From Capitulum mitella (lineage: Eukaryota > Arthropoda > Thecostraca > Pollicipedomorpha > Pollicipedidae): 64,000 nt of DNA. Below, one piece after another: positions 47,701-54,444 of this stretch. The position numbers and the translations under genes are program-made. The stretch covers positions 23,717,822-23,781,821 of the forward strand of contig CP099842.1 in NCBI GenBank assembly GCA_030062745.1, read 5' to 3'. The notes under the pieces were generated by a model that was given only the letters and a program-made list of their open reading frames with translations, did not search any database and was not told the origin of the DNA. Numbering within the stretch: the first letter of the stretch is position 1; every line of letters begins with the position of its first letter.

Positions 47701-50700
47701 GAATTGGTTCAGAACGCATGGCTGAATGCGAAGGTGATGTCATTACTTGTTACTTGGGACGCCTCAGTGGACGTCTTTTGCCATGAATTTATAGAAAGCT
47801 GGCCTTAGTAAAATGTGGACGTGAAATTGAATAGGGATTACACGCAAAATTTGGAGTGCTTATTTTAAGCTATACAGTCTTTTACCTTCTTGTTGGCTTT
47901 GCGCATTTAATCACTTGAAATGCTCTATGGCCTGGTATATGCTAATCGCACCCTTCCAGATAATTATGCCAAAACGAACTCTAAATATGAAAATTATTCT
48001 TTGGTTTACAGAAATAATAATTACTTCCAAGACACCCATACTTGTGTAAAACTTGGCAGTAAGAAATTCTAGTTTAAACATACCACACGAACTTATGTTA
48101 AATGCACGCATAAAGAAAGATCATTGTGTTCATTGAAAAATTTTGCAGTCGGAAAATTCGTCAAACGGAGCGCCCGCATTTGCTTACGAAAAACAAGAAG
48201 CACATGGTCATCTCTGAGATCTTGTTTGGATCCGAATCCCTGTAGTCACCATAAGCCCCACTTTCTGACTTCACGCCGCCACGAAACACAGTGTGTTCCT
48301 GGTACCAGCGATGCCATCACTCCGGAAATACCTTCTTAATTCCCCTGTACGCGGCGACGAAATTCCGCGCCGGTCCCCCGCGACCGCGGCGTGGGAGCCG
48401 TAGTACCTGGCCGTACATTTGTAGTACAGGCCGCTGGCGGCGCCGGGCGACGGGCCCGCGCTATCGCCCGATCGCCATTTGTGAGGCATTCTCGCGGCGT
48501 CAGCGGCGCCGGCCGCATAACGACGGCCGCGTGTCGCCGTGACGTCACCGTCACGAGGCCGCGGACGGAGGACGCCCGGCCTGCCGGCGCCGAGGGAGGG
48601 GCGACGCCTGTTCGCGACAGGACGGCGACAAAAACCGCGCCCGGCTGACAGGCCGGCAGACAGTGTCAAACGACACGACGCAGGTGGGAGCCGGCGGATT
48701 AGGCCGGTCGTGTGTTAATTCTGGGCGTTGTGGCGGCCGGAATTAGGCGCCGAGCCAGTTCGATGAGACACGTGACAGAAATCGTGTTCGTCAGGTTTTT
48801 TTTGGTAGTTGGACTGTCCGAACAGATTACAGATTGTTCAGAAAGATTGTGCTCGTAACATATTCCTGCGAAAGGCACTTAACCCAGGGCAGATTCTGTG
48901 AAACGCAATCAAACGCACATACCTCGCACAAAGCGGACTTTTTTGCCAACGACTCGTTGAGGTGAGAATGGGCTGGGTTAGATCAACGTCCTTGCGAATG
49001 TCACTGACGTCATATTTTGCAGTAACCCGAGATGATAGGAGCAGTCGTCACACAATGATAAGAAAACAGGTTTTAGTGACGAGGGAATGATAAGCATTGA
49101 GTGCTCCGGAAGTAAAAATCCACGCCGTTCCTGATAGATAAACTAGTTTACTAATCCGACAGACGATTATACAGGTAATTAGACAATAAAAGGCATTAAG
49201 GTAAAATCCGTCACTGATAGCCACCCAATATAGGAGGCTTGTTAACAGTGACGCCAAATCCTTTACATTGGTGCTGCTCGAAGCACTGTTTGTCATTGTC
49301 ATTGATGATATCTTTATTAGCTTACATAACATGAACAGGAATATAGAGTTTAGTGCTTTCAGCGTGAACATAAAGCTGTAAACGGGTTTTCTTCTTAAAA
49401 AAGATACATCGACATCGTGAACTGATCTGTTTCATTTCGAAGTTCATGTTGAGACCTATATCCCTGCATTCTCGGACGCTTTATTTGAAGTCATCTTCAG
49501 TACAAAATCTTGAATTTTTCGGAACAGAAGGTTAAAAACAGCCGACGACTAGGGCACAGTGTTCTCTGCAGAGTCAAATCCTCCTTCGTTACGGTGGACC
49601 TACGCAGGTGGTCAGGAACAGATAGCGACAGATAGACGCAGATGCACAGGTACAGAGTAGTAACAGACGAAGTTAACCGGCAAAATTAGAGTGGCTGCAA
49701 GTTGCAACCCTACCAAAATACACATGCATAGGTTCGCAACGATGCTATGCTGTTAGGGTTATTAGCCGAATTATTTCTTTTTTCTTTCCGTGAATTCAAT
49801 ATGTACTGTTAAGGCAAAATACATTTATTTTTTGGGTATATTGCCGCATGGAGCTCGGGTACGCAGTCTCGGGAGACTCCGTGGCCTAGTCAGGCGTTAA
49901 GCTGGAACGCCTCAGTGCTGTTTTAGGGCTCATTGAAACGAAGTAACGATTAAAACGGTACGCCTTGTTCATCAATAGTTCTTGGTCGCCACGCTATGCA
50001 TCGTCGCACGAAGGATGCAGTATTTCTCTCCGGTATGATGAACATTTCCGGGCAAATGTTTAGGAGTGCTGTGTGTAAAGTTTCTGACAGACACGACTAT
50101 GAGTTAATCCCATTTTTCAATGACAGCACTTTTAGCCTGGAAGGATGATACACAACCCATTAACATTACGCACTCAATGCTTGTCATTCCCGCGTCACTA
50201 AAACCTGTTTTCTTACCACTGTGTGACGGCTGCTCCGATCATTTCCGGTTACTGCAAATTGCAGAAACTAAAGATGGCTTTGTCATGTGCACTGTGGGTA
50301 TGGAAGGATGTTACCAGCGTTCATTTGTGTAATGTTAATGGGTTGCGTCTCATGCTACCAGACTAAAAATGCTATAATTGAAAAATGAGACCAAGATCAA
50401 CTCATAGTCGTGTCTTTCAAAAACTTTACACACAGCACTGCCAAAAATTTGCCCTGAAATGTTCATAGTGCCAGGCAGAATACATGAAGTAAGGGTATCG
50501 AGTAGGGTCAAGAGAGCATGCCCGGACGCAGCACGCGCCGGCCCCCTCCCCGGGTAATGAATCCCTCGCGCCGTGCAGCCCTCCGTGCAGACCGTGCACC
50601 CGCCGTCGCTCGGCGGCGTGACACGCACCGGGCGCCGCCGTCCGCGCCGGCAGCGGACAATGGAGGACGGCGGCCGATGACCGCCGCCTCCGCCGCCGCC

Positions 50701-53700
50701 CAGATCCTTATCTGCCGGCCGGCCGGCGTCGCCGATTAGCCGCGCGCTGATTGGCCGGCCGGCCCGCGCCGTGGGACGGGCCCGTAAAGGCCAAAAAAGC
50801 GCGCCCGTCTGCGTGTGCGCCGCTCGCCGGCCGGAAGATGCAGTCGCCGTGATGGGGGTCATCACGAGCCCATTAGACGCATTCCGGCGCGACTAATCGA
50901 TATGGTGGGCTCGTTTGGGCGGACGTCCCGCGGCGCGCGCTGTTCCTGGCCGCCGGGGGTCGGCGCCGGACCGCACCTCCGGCGGAGTCCGTCTGACGGC
51001 CCGGCAGGCCCTCCGCGGCCGCCGGCCCGTAGCTCTTCCTGCCCGCGGCTCCCGACTGCTTCTGAGAGTGCGTGCCGCCACAGGAGTCTTCCGGAGGCTC
51101 CATGAAGCAGAGAGTCGGGAACTGTTCTTATCCCACCTTTGGGATCCTCTCCCGCAGCCTTCTTCCGCCATGGAAATCCCGTTGAGACTGTCTCGGTCTA
51201 AAGAGATTTTCCCGGTCGGGTTACAGAGAGGGGAACTGGTCATTGTCGCTGTCCTTCCCACAGATCACGCGCATGACTGTGCCGCCGCCCCAAACATGTC
51301 TCGGTCCGTTTGAATGACACGATTTCCGTGTTTTCCGAGTCCTTTGCGGCGGCGTGCTGCCTGATGGCGTCGATCACGATATCACGGTTGAGGGGCCAGC
51401 GCGAACAGGTAACTCTCCTTTCAAGGGGAGCGGGCGGCGTTGTGGGCTGGCACCAGCCGATCGTCTCCGACACAAAGCGGCCACCAATGACCGCAGCCGC
51501 TCCTAGACGCCGACTACACCCACACCGAGCACGCGCGCGTAGCCACCCCCGCGGCCCCATTGTTTGCTGGCGGTGCGCGGCGGCGCCGCCGGAAGATCAA
51601 TCACCGTCCGCCGAGTGATACGACTTCCCGGAGTCCGCGCCGGCCGGCACGGCGAAGGTCGACGGGAGCCGCCGCTCAGGTAATGCAGGGCCGAATGATT
51701 TACGGCGGAAAGTGTCCCGGCGGCCGTCCGGCTGGAATGCCGCCGGGTGAAGCCGACCAGACCGACGCAAAGTGGTCAGACCCGAGCGGCGCTCGTGACT
51801 GACGAATGTCACGGACAATGGGGTGGGGCTGCCGTCGGTTACGCTAGGCGCCGGGTCTAACGAGGGCTTCCGCGACGCAGGCGGCGCGGTATTTCACATT
51901 CCGTGTGTTTTCTTCCCCCAGGCAATTGGATTTTTACGGTGTAACCGCCGGCCGCTTTGAAAGGATGCGCCATAAAAACCGTCAGCTCCCGCCGCCACAT
52001 GCTACTGGTCCGATTCTTATCAGCGTTGACATGAAACTTCCATTAGCATGAATTCAATACAGGGAAAACGGGGCGGCCCGGTCACGGCGGGTCAGGCGGC
52101 CGGACGTCGCGTGACCGGCCGTCGTCGGCCGGCCGGGTCGGCGGGGACGCGCCAGCCGCGCGTCCGCCGGCGCGCCGCATGATGAAATGGCGCCGGCGAA
52201 AGTTGAGCAAATAATTAAGTGACGCGGTCGTGTACGGCTGCTCAGCGCTAACGAGACCGCACGGCACGGAGCGGTCCGGACGGGACGACTCGTGCAGGCG
52301 TCGGCCGCCGCCGGGCGCGCGCGGCGCCACGCTCGTGGCCTCGTGGCGCCACGGGCAGGCCGGCGGCCTCTGAGACCGAGGCGCGCGTGAAGCTGCCTTT
52401 GTGGGCTCTCGGGGAAGCTTACTGGCGTCGAGGCCGCGGCTCGCGTGGAGCCGCTTATCCGAGCTGCGCGCAGTGAAGGACACGGTCAGTGATGCAAGAC
52501 GCTGACTTTGCCGCGTCGTCTTACCTGGGTGGTGGAGAGGACGTAGAGGAAGCTTTGCTCGGCGTCCAGCTGGGTGTCCGGCAGCACGACCTGTCCAGGC
52601 GAGACAGTCACGAGGCCGTACTGGCGCGCTGACGTCAGAGACGTCAGCTGAACCTGCGGAGGCAAGTTCAGCTCGGTGTCCGGTCTCAGGTAGAGCCGCC
52701 GTCGGATTAGGACTGCTTGTGATTATAGCTCGAGTGATGGATGTAATGGAAAGAAGCAAACAACACCGCCGGACTAAAAATAGCGAGAATGGTGAGTTGT
52801 TGCGATCATGGATGTCTAATTACTGCTGCATTCTTGGCCACTTAGTAGGGCAGAGTTACTGCATTTTCCATATGGTTAACCCACATTTTGTTTTTATGTG
52901 ACTTGCTAGGTGGCCCAACAAGCCAACGATAAAGCATTTTTGTCTCGGTAAGTTTCATGGGCCTTCCTTGCTTATATGTCTGTCAAGAATTCACTTTCTT
53001 CTCATTAGGAGAAAGGTTGCGTAACATAACCTCATAACACGGCTCATAATTCTAGCGAGATTGTTTATGGCATGAATCTAGAGCGAAAAAACGTAATGAC
53101 CATTAGTTGTTATCTAGAGTAACCTGACGTTATCAAACTCATAAGTTCATTCATAATACACCATCGTCTGCTGACCTACCGCACATGAACCCAACCGGAA
53201 CCCCAACGAACCAGACTGAGCCCACCGTCGTCCCGGCGAGCCGGGTCGCCCTGGCCTGGGCCCTGGCCCGGGCCCGTCTGGAGGCCCTGCAGCCGGCAGC
53301 GGGCGCGGGGCGCCGGCCGCCGCCGGCTCACGGGCTGTCGGCGGCGACTCCCGCCATTTTGGCCGGGCGCGCCGCGCGGCCGGCCGGCGCGCCGTCCGTG
53401 CAGGCCGCGCCCGGCCGCGGCTGGCAGCGGCGCCGGCCGGCCGGCTGCAGGCCGCCGCTGCAGAGCTCGGAGGCCGCGCCGCTCATTACCCGAGATTCGC
53501 CGGCCGGCGGAACGGGTACATGACCGCGCGTGGCGGGGAGCCGGCGGACTGGACGAGCAGAGAGCCGGGTCCGGTCGGCGTGGGTTCGCGGGGAGTCGGA
53601 CCGGAGCGGGCGAGCGCGTGTGAACATCCGGGACCGCTCCGCACGATCCGCGCAGATTTGGCACGATCTAAGTGATCGTCCCGAGATCGTCTCGACCGAC

Positions 53701-54444
53701 TCCGACCGGCTTTGTACGAGGCGTCGGATGGCTCGGGTTCGTCTCATCAGATATGCGGGCTACAAATTTCCATCTAAAACACGACACTTTTTCCGGACAC
53801 CCTGCGCGACGATTGCGCCATAACTCATCATTAGCCTAGTAAAAAGTTCTATTAGCATTCTAATGGAAAAGTTTTCTGGTTGAGTTTGCGGTAACTATGC
53901 ATTAATCGATCATTCTTGATTGTTTTTCGGCACCAAATTAACAAAGGATACGAGGAGAGATAGTGCCTTTTTGAGACGATCCCTCTTCCACTAGTTTTGG
54001 AATGTTGTACCTTATGAGAACCATGTCCACAAAAGGACATACAAGATTAAGAAACAGCTCCCAGTTTTTAGCATCGCGTCCTCAGCCTCGCCTCCATAAA
54101 TTAACAGCAGCTAACAGCAAAACTCGACAGTGTGAATACGAACAAATCTAATCAGTTCGTTAGAGCAAACACCCTCGCTGAGACTTGCGTACAAACCGAC
54201 AAAGGAACGTCAATAACATAACGCCGACAAGACCGCAAACACTGCCAGGCAGCCCTGCCTGCTCACGAACCTTCCTGACGTTTCCGTCGCTGTCGCCGAG
54301 GAAGAGCACGGTGTGACGGTGGACGGCCACGCCGGCGACGGAGGTGAGGCTGACGTTGTACTCGATGGCCGGTTGCCGCGCCAGCGTGACGCCGCCCGAG
54401 ATCCGCAGGCCCACGGCGCAGAAGTCTAGCTCCTCCAGCGGCAC
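14088..54444 (-). CDS. PLXN: Plexin (semaphorin receptor), sixteen C-terminal coding exons (gene span)
   Basis: Exons in 5'-3' order are 54444-54271, 52653-52525, 47206-47106, 45842-45710, 44510-44145, 43890-43669, 42591-42337, 41444-41196, 40938-39870, 28937-28798, 23661-23531, 18832-18493, 18106-17953, 17580-17398, 15438-15235 and 14731-14088. They sum to 4,494 nt (1,497 residues plus stop), and every phase agrees. Domains: end of sema (1-105), PSI1 (about 105-150), PSI2 (about 270-300), PSI3 (about 410-460), IPT1-4 (461-840), a membrane span (about 843-867), and the cytoplasmic RasGAP split by the Rho-GTPase-binding domain. The RDR arginine motif and the second-lobe Arg (GVRVWGAL) are kept. 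Plexins receive semaphorin signals and inactivate Rap/Ras GTPases. Features are mixed between A and B classes, and there is no C-terminal TDL motif, so I leave the class open. About 400 sema residues and the signal peptide lie upstream. Confidence 0.95.
14732..15234 (-). other. Plexin intron
   Basis: This intron is about 0.5 kb between the last two coding exons. The + strand has several CTGCCT-rich short repeats near 15,125-15,230. Nothing else is recognised. Confidence 0.85.
15235..15438 (-). CDS. PLXN: Plexin exon: link from GTPase-binding domain to second GAP lobe
   Basis: The exon encodes [19 protein letters not shown], a Ser/Gly-rich linker, QVYHLTR, and then [15 protein letters not shown]. 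The last block is a plexin hallmark (EIYLTRLLSMKG), and the Gly codon is split across the next intron. The acceptor is GTGTTTCAG and the donor AAAG|GTAGGC. Confidence 0.95.
15439..17397 (-). other. Plexin intron, 2.0 kb
   Basis: No gene or clear transposon is seen. There is a modest GC patch at 16,140-16,330. Confidence 0.85.
17398..17580 (-). CDS. PLXN: Plexin exon: end of Rho-GTPase-binding domain
   Basis: The exon encodes [19 protein letters not shown], then [17 protein letters not shown] and [10 protein letters not shown]. These match the EWR...DED..S, WKRLNTLQHYKV and ALV blocks of the ubiquitin-like Rho-GTPase-binding domain. Both edges fall after the first base of a codon. The acceptor is CCGCCCTGCAG and the donor AACC|GTGAGT. 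Confidence 0.95.
17690..17790. repeat. GA-rich and (GACA)n simple repeat
   Basis: An imperfect (GA)n stretch is followed by ACAGACAGACAGACAG. It is in the 372-bp intron 17,581-17,952, which holds nothing else. Confidence 0.9.
17953..18106 (-). CDS. PLXN: Plexin exon: start of Rho-GTPase-binding domain
   Basis: The exon follows a strong T-rich acceptor (TTTTTTTTTTAG) and contains [18 protein letters not shown], the plexin signature [15 protein letters not shown]. It ends with FDLE shared with the next exon, as in MDLEW of other plexins. The donor is TTGG|GTAATG. Confidence 0.95.
18107..18492 (-). other. Plexin intron
   Basis: A short intron of 386 bp. Nothing is recognised in it. Confidence 0.85.
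18493..18832 (-). CDS. PLXN: Plexin exon: first half of RasGAP domain
   Basis: The exon encodes [68 protein letters not shown] and [11 protein letters not shown]. The LTRRS...WLS.CLY and GPVDA...A.Y.L blocks are diagnostic of the first plexin GAP lobe. GEARYSLSE-like wording is more typical of A-class plexins. The acceptor is CGCCCGCAG and the donor GTG|GTGAGT. Confidence 0.95.
19833..20436. repeat. Degenerate 24-bp tandem array with a 48-bp higher-order part
   Basis: Units begin with GCTGACA or a variant every 24 bases from 19,833 to about 20,050, then become more scattered. Three clean 48-bp units follow at 20,275-20,322, 20,323-20,370 and 20,371-20,418, each holding TGACAACGTGG and GATACAGAAA, plus a partial fourth. 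Because 24 is a multiple of 3, both strands show open frames (131 residues on the - strand). These are not genes. Confidence 0.85.
21850..23520. other. GC/CpG-rich intronic island
   Basis: The region is very rich in CCGGC and GGCCGG motifs and punctuated by short AT blocks, such as GCTAATAGCAATAAATAACG at about 22,160. It contains long Arg/Ala/Pro open frames on both strands with no recognisable protein. It may be regulatory; that is inference from composition. Confidence 0.5.
23531..23661 (-). CDS. PLXN: Plexin exon: RasGAP with first Arg motif
   Basis: The exon encodes [20 protein letters not shown], then [20 protein letters not shown] and RDR, ending two bases into a Ser codon at GACAG|GTGAGC. 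It matches the LL..K.FLL.FI.TLEAQ.SFSMRDR block of plexins. The RDR arginines are the first catalytic motif of the plexin GAP. The acceptor is CATTCCAG. Confidence 0.95.
24566..24673 (+). repeat. Tandem repeat, 42-49 bp unit
   Basis: Copies starting at 24,566, 24,608 and 24,657 share ATTAACC followed by CCC or TTA. The two intervals are bridged by AAAARACACGAAAACAA, and the last two copies carry CTTATTCCCGG or CCTATTCCCGG. A related inverted copy lies at 25,850-25,866 and another at about 26,196-26,225. Confidence 0.75.
24657..25866. mobile_element. Possible non-autonomous element bounded by 17-bp inverted repeats
   Basis: ATTAACCCTATTCCCGG at 24,657-24,673 has a perfect reverse complement at 25,850-25,866, enclosing 1.2 kb without a coding frame. 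A second possible nested pair with GGCGG(A/T)G(T/C)CAGG ends lies at about 24,818 and 25,385. The superfamily is not identified. Confidence 0.45.
25006..25322 (+). promoter_or_regulatory. Cluster of AGGTCA nuclear-receptor half-sites (DR0, DR1)
   Basis: AGGTCAAGGTCA lies at 25,006-25,017 (two half-sites with no spacer) and a perfect DR1, AGGTCAAAGGTCA, at 25,310-25,322. Further AGGTCA or TGACCT motifs occur near 24,988, 25,137-25,162 and 25,300. In animals DR1 binds HNF4 or RXR/USP dimers, and TCAAGGTCA binds FTZ-F1/ERR. The cluster is inside repeat-derived DNA, so function is unproven. Confidence 0.4.
25866..26198. mobile_element. 333-bp near-palindrome (foldback MITE)
   Basis: The left arm starting TCCTATATTTCGGCC reads almost identically to the reverse complement of the right arm ending GCCGAAATATAGG. 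Matching internal blocks include CCTTCCTCAGG, GAAAATTAACA, AACGTGCATCC and AAACACCGCCAT. The centre is near 26,032 at CCGGTTGTCGCG. The arms differ at roughly 10-15% of positions, which suggests an old insertion. Confidence 0.8.
26327..26356. repeat. Short AT-rich hairpin
   Basis: ATTCTATTTTACC is followed after about ten bases by GGTAAAATAGAAT, a perfect inverted repeat. Similar TTCTATTTTACCTTATTAT and GGTAAAAT strings occur 90 bases upstream at about 26,247-26,275. Confidence 0.75.
28798..28937 (-). CDS. PLXN: Plexin exon: cytoplasmic segment N-terminal to RasGAP
   Basis: The exon encodes [16 protein letters not shown], then [20 protein letters not shown]. Vertebrate plexins have GFAELQTDINELTNDLD followed by YRTYTMRVLFPGIEDHPV. 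It follows GCTCTGTCGGCAG, completes an Ala codon split from the previous exon, and ends in phase 0 at ACG|GTGGGT. Confidence 0.96.
29660..30140. mobile_element. Possible decayed DNA-transposon remnant
   Basis: The edge CGGGTGTCTCCTAAAACCTG followed by GCCAAAATT resembles the terminal repeats of several arthropod DNA transposons. Scattered fragments that look like former coding sequence lie beside it on the - strand. No matching far end was found and no superfamily can be named, so this is a weak call. Confidence 0.25.
32420..32920. other. GC/CpG-rich intronic island
   Basis: The region is dense in GCCGGC and CGGCCG and interrupted by GTGAATTATTCACC (about 32,711), a 14-bp perfect palindrome. 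There are open frames on both strands but no recognisable protein. It abuts the GTTAGACT minisatellite. Confidence 0.5.
32927..33290. repeat. GTTAGACTG minisatellite, 20-bp units grading into 37-bp units
   Basis: The core GCGTTAGACTG or a variant recurs about twelve times. From 32,927 to about 33,070 the spacing is 20-21 bases. Afterwards the units grow to about 37 bases, adding GACGACCCGGGCAGCCGGC. The last two full copies (about 33,201-33,275) are nearly identical, suggesting recent expansion at that end. Confidence 0.85.
35627..36797. mobile_element. Foldback element with ~270-bp inverted arms
   Basis: The arm at about 35,627-35,905 is an imperfect reverse complement of about 36,530-36,797. 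Outer blocks share GCCATTGGTYGTTCCA, ACCGCGT and CTGGACATGGCCA. Inner blocks share CACCGAC, ACGACCAC and AAATCGTT. The roughly 620-bp centre carries a 61-bp direct duplication (36,161 and 36,222) rich in GGGCCCCC. No transposase frame is seen, so it is non-autonomous. A target duplication was not established. Confidence 0.7.
36161..36284 (+). repeat. 61-bp direct duplication
   Basis: Two adjacent copies start TCGATCTCTTC at 36,161 and 36,222 and end in GAGAAAGGGCCCCC. They differ at a handful of positions. The duplication sits in the loop of the foldback element. Confidence 0.8.
38120..38220 (+). repeat. Short degenerate tandem repeats
   Basis: GGTAGCCTG or GGTAGTCTG recurs three times, followed by CTGACATTAGACAA twice and TTAGACAAACAGCTG. 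This is a small local slippage array. Confidence 0.65.
39388..39531. mobile_element. hAT-type MITE with 8-bp target-site duplication
   Basis: The 144-bp element begins CAGTGGCGGCG and ends CGCCGCCACTG, an 11-bp perfect terminal inverted repeat. It is flanked directly by GGTGAAAG at 39,380-39,387 and 39,532-39,539. An 8-bp duplication and CAG...CTG ends are hallmarks of the hAT superfamily. It has no coding capacity. The intact duplication suggests a fairly young insertion. Confidence 0.85.
39870..40938 (-). CDS. PLXN: Plexin large exon: IPT2-IPT4, membrane span, juxtamembrane helix
   Basis: This one 1,069-bp exon carries IPT2 (from [18 protein letters not shown]), IPT3 (from [19 protein letters not shown]), IPT4 (from [18 protein letters not shown]), the membrane helix ([20 protein letters not shown]) and the juxtamembrane segment [18 protein letters not shown] followed by TECKQ. 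The last part is strongly conserved in plexins (dimer-forming coiled coil). The acceptor is GTTGCAG; the exon ends one base into a codon at CAAG|GTGGGT. The 421-residue open frame on the + strand is a GC-driven shadow. Confidence 0.96.
41196..41444 (-). CDS. PLXN: Plexin exon: IPT1
   Basis: The exon encodes [20 protein letters not shown], then LGRSEAEV and a strand ending QRFAFK, a standard IPT/TIG fold with the SGP.EGGT..T..G.NLG pattern of plexin IPT1. Both edges are phase 0. The acceptor is GCCTCCGCAG and the donor AAG|GTCAGC. Confidence 0.95.
41630..42013. repeat. 32-bp minisatellite in plexin intron
   Basis: Clean 32-bp units start GAGACA at 41,879, 41,911 and 41,943, each with AGCAGCA and CCGCTCC or CCGTCC, followed by a shorter fourth unit. 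More degenerate GAGACA-headed units extend back to about 41,630. The array fills much of the 0.9-kb intron between the IPT1 and PSI3 exons. Confidence 0.8.
42337..42591 (-). CDS. PLXN: Plexin exon: PSI3
   Basis: The exon encodes [20 protein letters not shown], a strand ending [10 protein letters not shown], and the cysteine-rich PSI3 core [19 protein letters not shown] with CEFAPNC and ESC. This matches the C..C......Y.CAWC pattern that precedes IPT1 in plexins. It is phase 0 at both ends; the acceptor is CTCGCCGCAG and the donor AAG|GTATGC. Confidence 0.96.
42592..43668 (-). other. Plexin intron with exon-derived tandem array
   Basis: This 1.1-kb intron carries the 27-bp array next to its donor. 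The rest shows no gene. Open frames here are composition artefacts. Confidence 0.85.
43501..43689. repeat. 7 x 27-bp tandem array that includes a splice donor
   Basis: Units start at 43,501, 43,528, 43,555, 43,582, 43,609, 43,636 and 43,663, each exactly 27 bases and built around (C/T)TGTTTCTGTTGTCAGGTGAC on the + strand. The unit at 43,663-43,689 holds the last 21 bases of a plexin exon and the first six intron bases. The other six lie in the intron. Copies diverge at several positions each. Confidence 0.93.
43669..43890 (-). CDS. PLXN: Plexin exon: linker between PSI2 and PSI3
   Basis: The exon begins [20 protein letters not shown] and runs through [18 protein letters not shown] and [18 protein letters not shown] to VTCQQKQ. 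It corresponds to the CPRI.....PV....PI.L...N....Y.C.F......A......QC segment after PSI2. It is phase 0 at both ends; the acceptor is TTTTCCGGCAG and the donor CAG|GTACAG. That donor lies inside the 27-bp array. Confidence 0.93.
44145..44510 (-). CDS. PLXN: Plexin exon: inter-PSI domain and PSI2
   Basis: The exon starts [20 protein letters not shown], passes LTCTAPP and [13 protein letters not shown], and ends with the PSI2 core [28 protein letters not shown] and the closing SC. The TC..PPP...P.....DHV.VPLS and F.YYNC blocks are characteristic of plexins. It is phase 0 at both ends; the acceptor is GCCGTTTCAG and the donor AAT|GTGAGA. Confidence 0.96.
44511..45709 (-). other. Plexin intron, 1.2 kb
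   Basis: A purine-rich GA/GAA patch lies at 44,624-44,700. No gene is seen. Confidence 0.85.
45710..45842 (-). CDS. PLXN: Plexin exon: end of PSI1
   Basis: The exon encodes [20 protein letters not shown], then [20 protein letters not shown], matching the C....C.......WL......C..I..I.P..LP pattern that closes PSI1. The first base completes the Arg codon of EKR from the previous exon. The acceptor is CGGTTTCAG and the donor ACG|GTGAGA. Confidence 0.93.
47106..47206 (-). CDS. PLXN: Plexin exon: PSI1 core
   Basis: The exon encodes [18 protein letters not shown] and [13 protein letters not shown], the canonical plexin PSI1 (C..Y..C..CL...DPYCGWC). It follows ACCTCACAG and ends two bases into a codon at AAGAG|GTACGA. 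Confidence 0.96.
47300..47660 (+). pseudogene. Coding-like fragment of an unrecognised family, probably decayed
   Basis: The + strand, opposite plexin, carries stretches with strong protein character. Examples are [20 protein letters not shown] and [20 protein letters not shown] (about 47,308-47,460) and, in another frame, [20 protein letters not shown] followed by SLIKRLQAA (about 47,510-47,595). The two parts resemble each other around REQE, hinting at an internal repeat. It is not one open frame, has no clear start, and I do not recognise the family. It could be a retrocopy, a repeat-borne gene fragment, or chance. Confidence 0.35.
48340..48720. other. GC/CpG-rich intronic island
   Basis: A CpG-dense patch between AT-rich flanks, with CGGCGCCGGCCGCATAACGA and a CRE-like TGACGTCACCGTCA (about 48,540). 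No protein is recognisable. Confidence 0.45.
50035..50465. repeat. Inverted repeat pair flanking 0.33 kb
   Basis: The segment at about 50,037-50,110 (GAACATTTCCGGGCAAATGT ... CACGACTATGAGTT) matches the reverse complement of about 50,392-50,465 (AACTCATAGTCGTG ... CCCTGAAATGTTC) with few differences. Together they bracket a foldback element of about 430 bp. No target duplication was fixed. Confidence 0.7.
50510..52480. other. Large GC/CpG-rich intronic island
   Basis: About 2 kb is dominated by CGGCCGGC-type sequence. It is broken by short AT motifs such as CATTAGACGCATT (50,873), ACTAATCGAT (50,892), GCCATAAAAACC (51,970) and CCATTAGCATGAATTCAAT (52,040). Frames on both strands are open but read as Arg/Pro/Ala-rich noise. 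The island abuts a sema exon. Confidence 0.5.
52525..52653 (-). CDS. PLXN: Plexin exon: last part of sema domain
   Basis: The exon encodes [20 protein letters not shown], then [10 protein letters not shown] and FLYVLSTTQ. It matches the final sema blade, ending LYV.T...V before PSI1. It is phase 0 at both ends; the acceptor is CTCCGCAG and the donor CAG|GTAAGA. Confidence 0.92.
52654..54270 (-). other. Plexin intron, 1.6 kb
   Basis: The intron contains a GC-rich island at 53,170-53,720 between AT-rich flanks. The open frames in the island are not supported as exons by phase or similarity. Confidence 0.8.
54271..54444 (-). CDS. PLXN: Plexin exon: sema domain (C-terminal blade)
   Basis: The exon encodes [20 protein letters not shown] and then a segment containing [20 protein letters not shown] and GNVRK. 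This matches the plexin sema sequence LTSVA......HTV.F.GT..G.L.K. It is phase 0 at both ends; the acceptor is TTTGCTCTGCAG and the donor AAG|GTTCGT. It is the most 5' plexin exon in the window. Confidence 0.92.

Larger units (their letters stand above)
47207..52524 (-). other. Plexin intron, 5.3 kb
   Basis: The intron holds a coding-like fragment on the other strand (47,300-47,660) and GC-rich islands at 48,340-48,720 and 50,510-52,480. The interval 48.8-50.5 kb is AT-rich. There a roughly 60-base segment containing TTTACACACAGCACTG (about 50,420-50,465) is an inverted copy of one at about 50,035-50,090. Confidence 0.8.

Noticed and set aside
53176-53747. Open frames on both strands between two sema exons
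   Set aside because: The flanking plexin exons already join in phase with no missing sema sequence, and the region is a GC-rich island.
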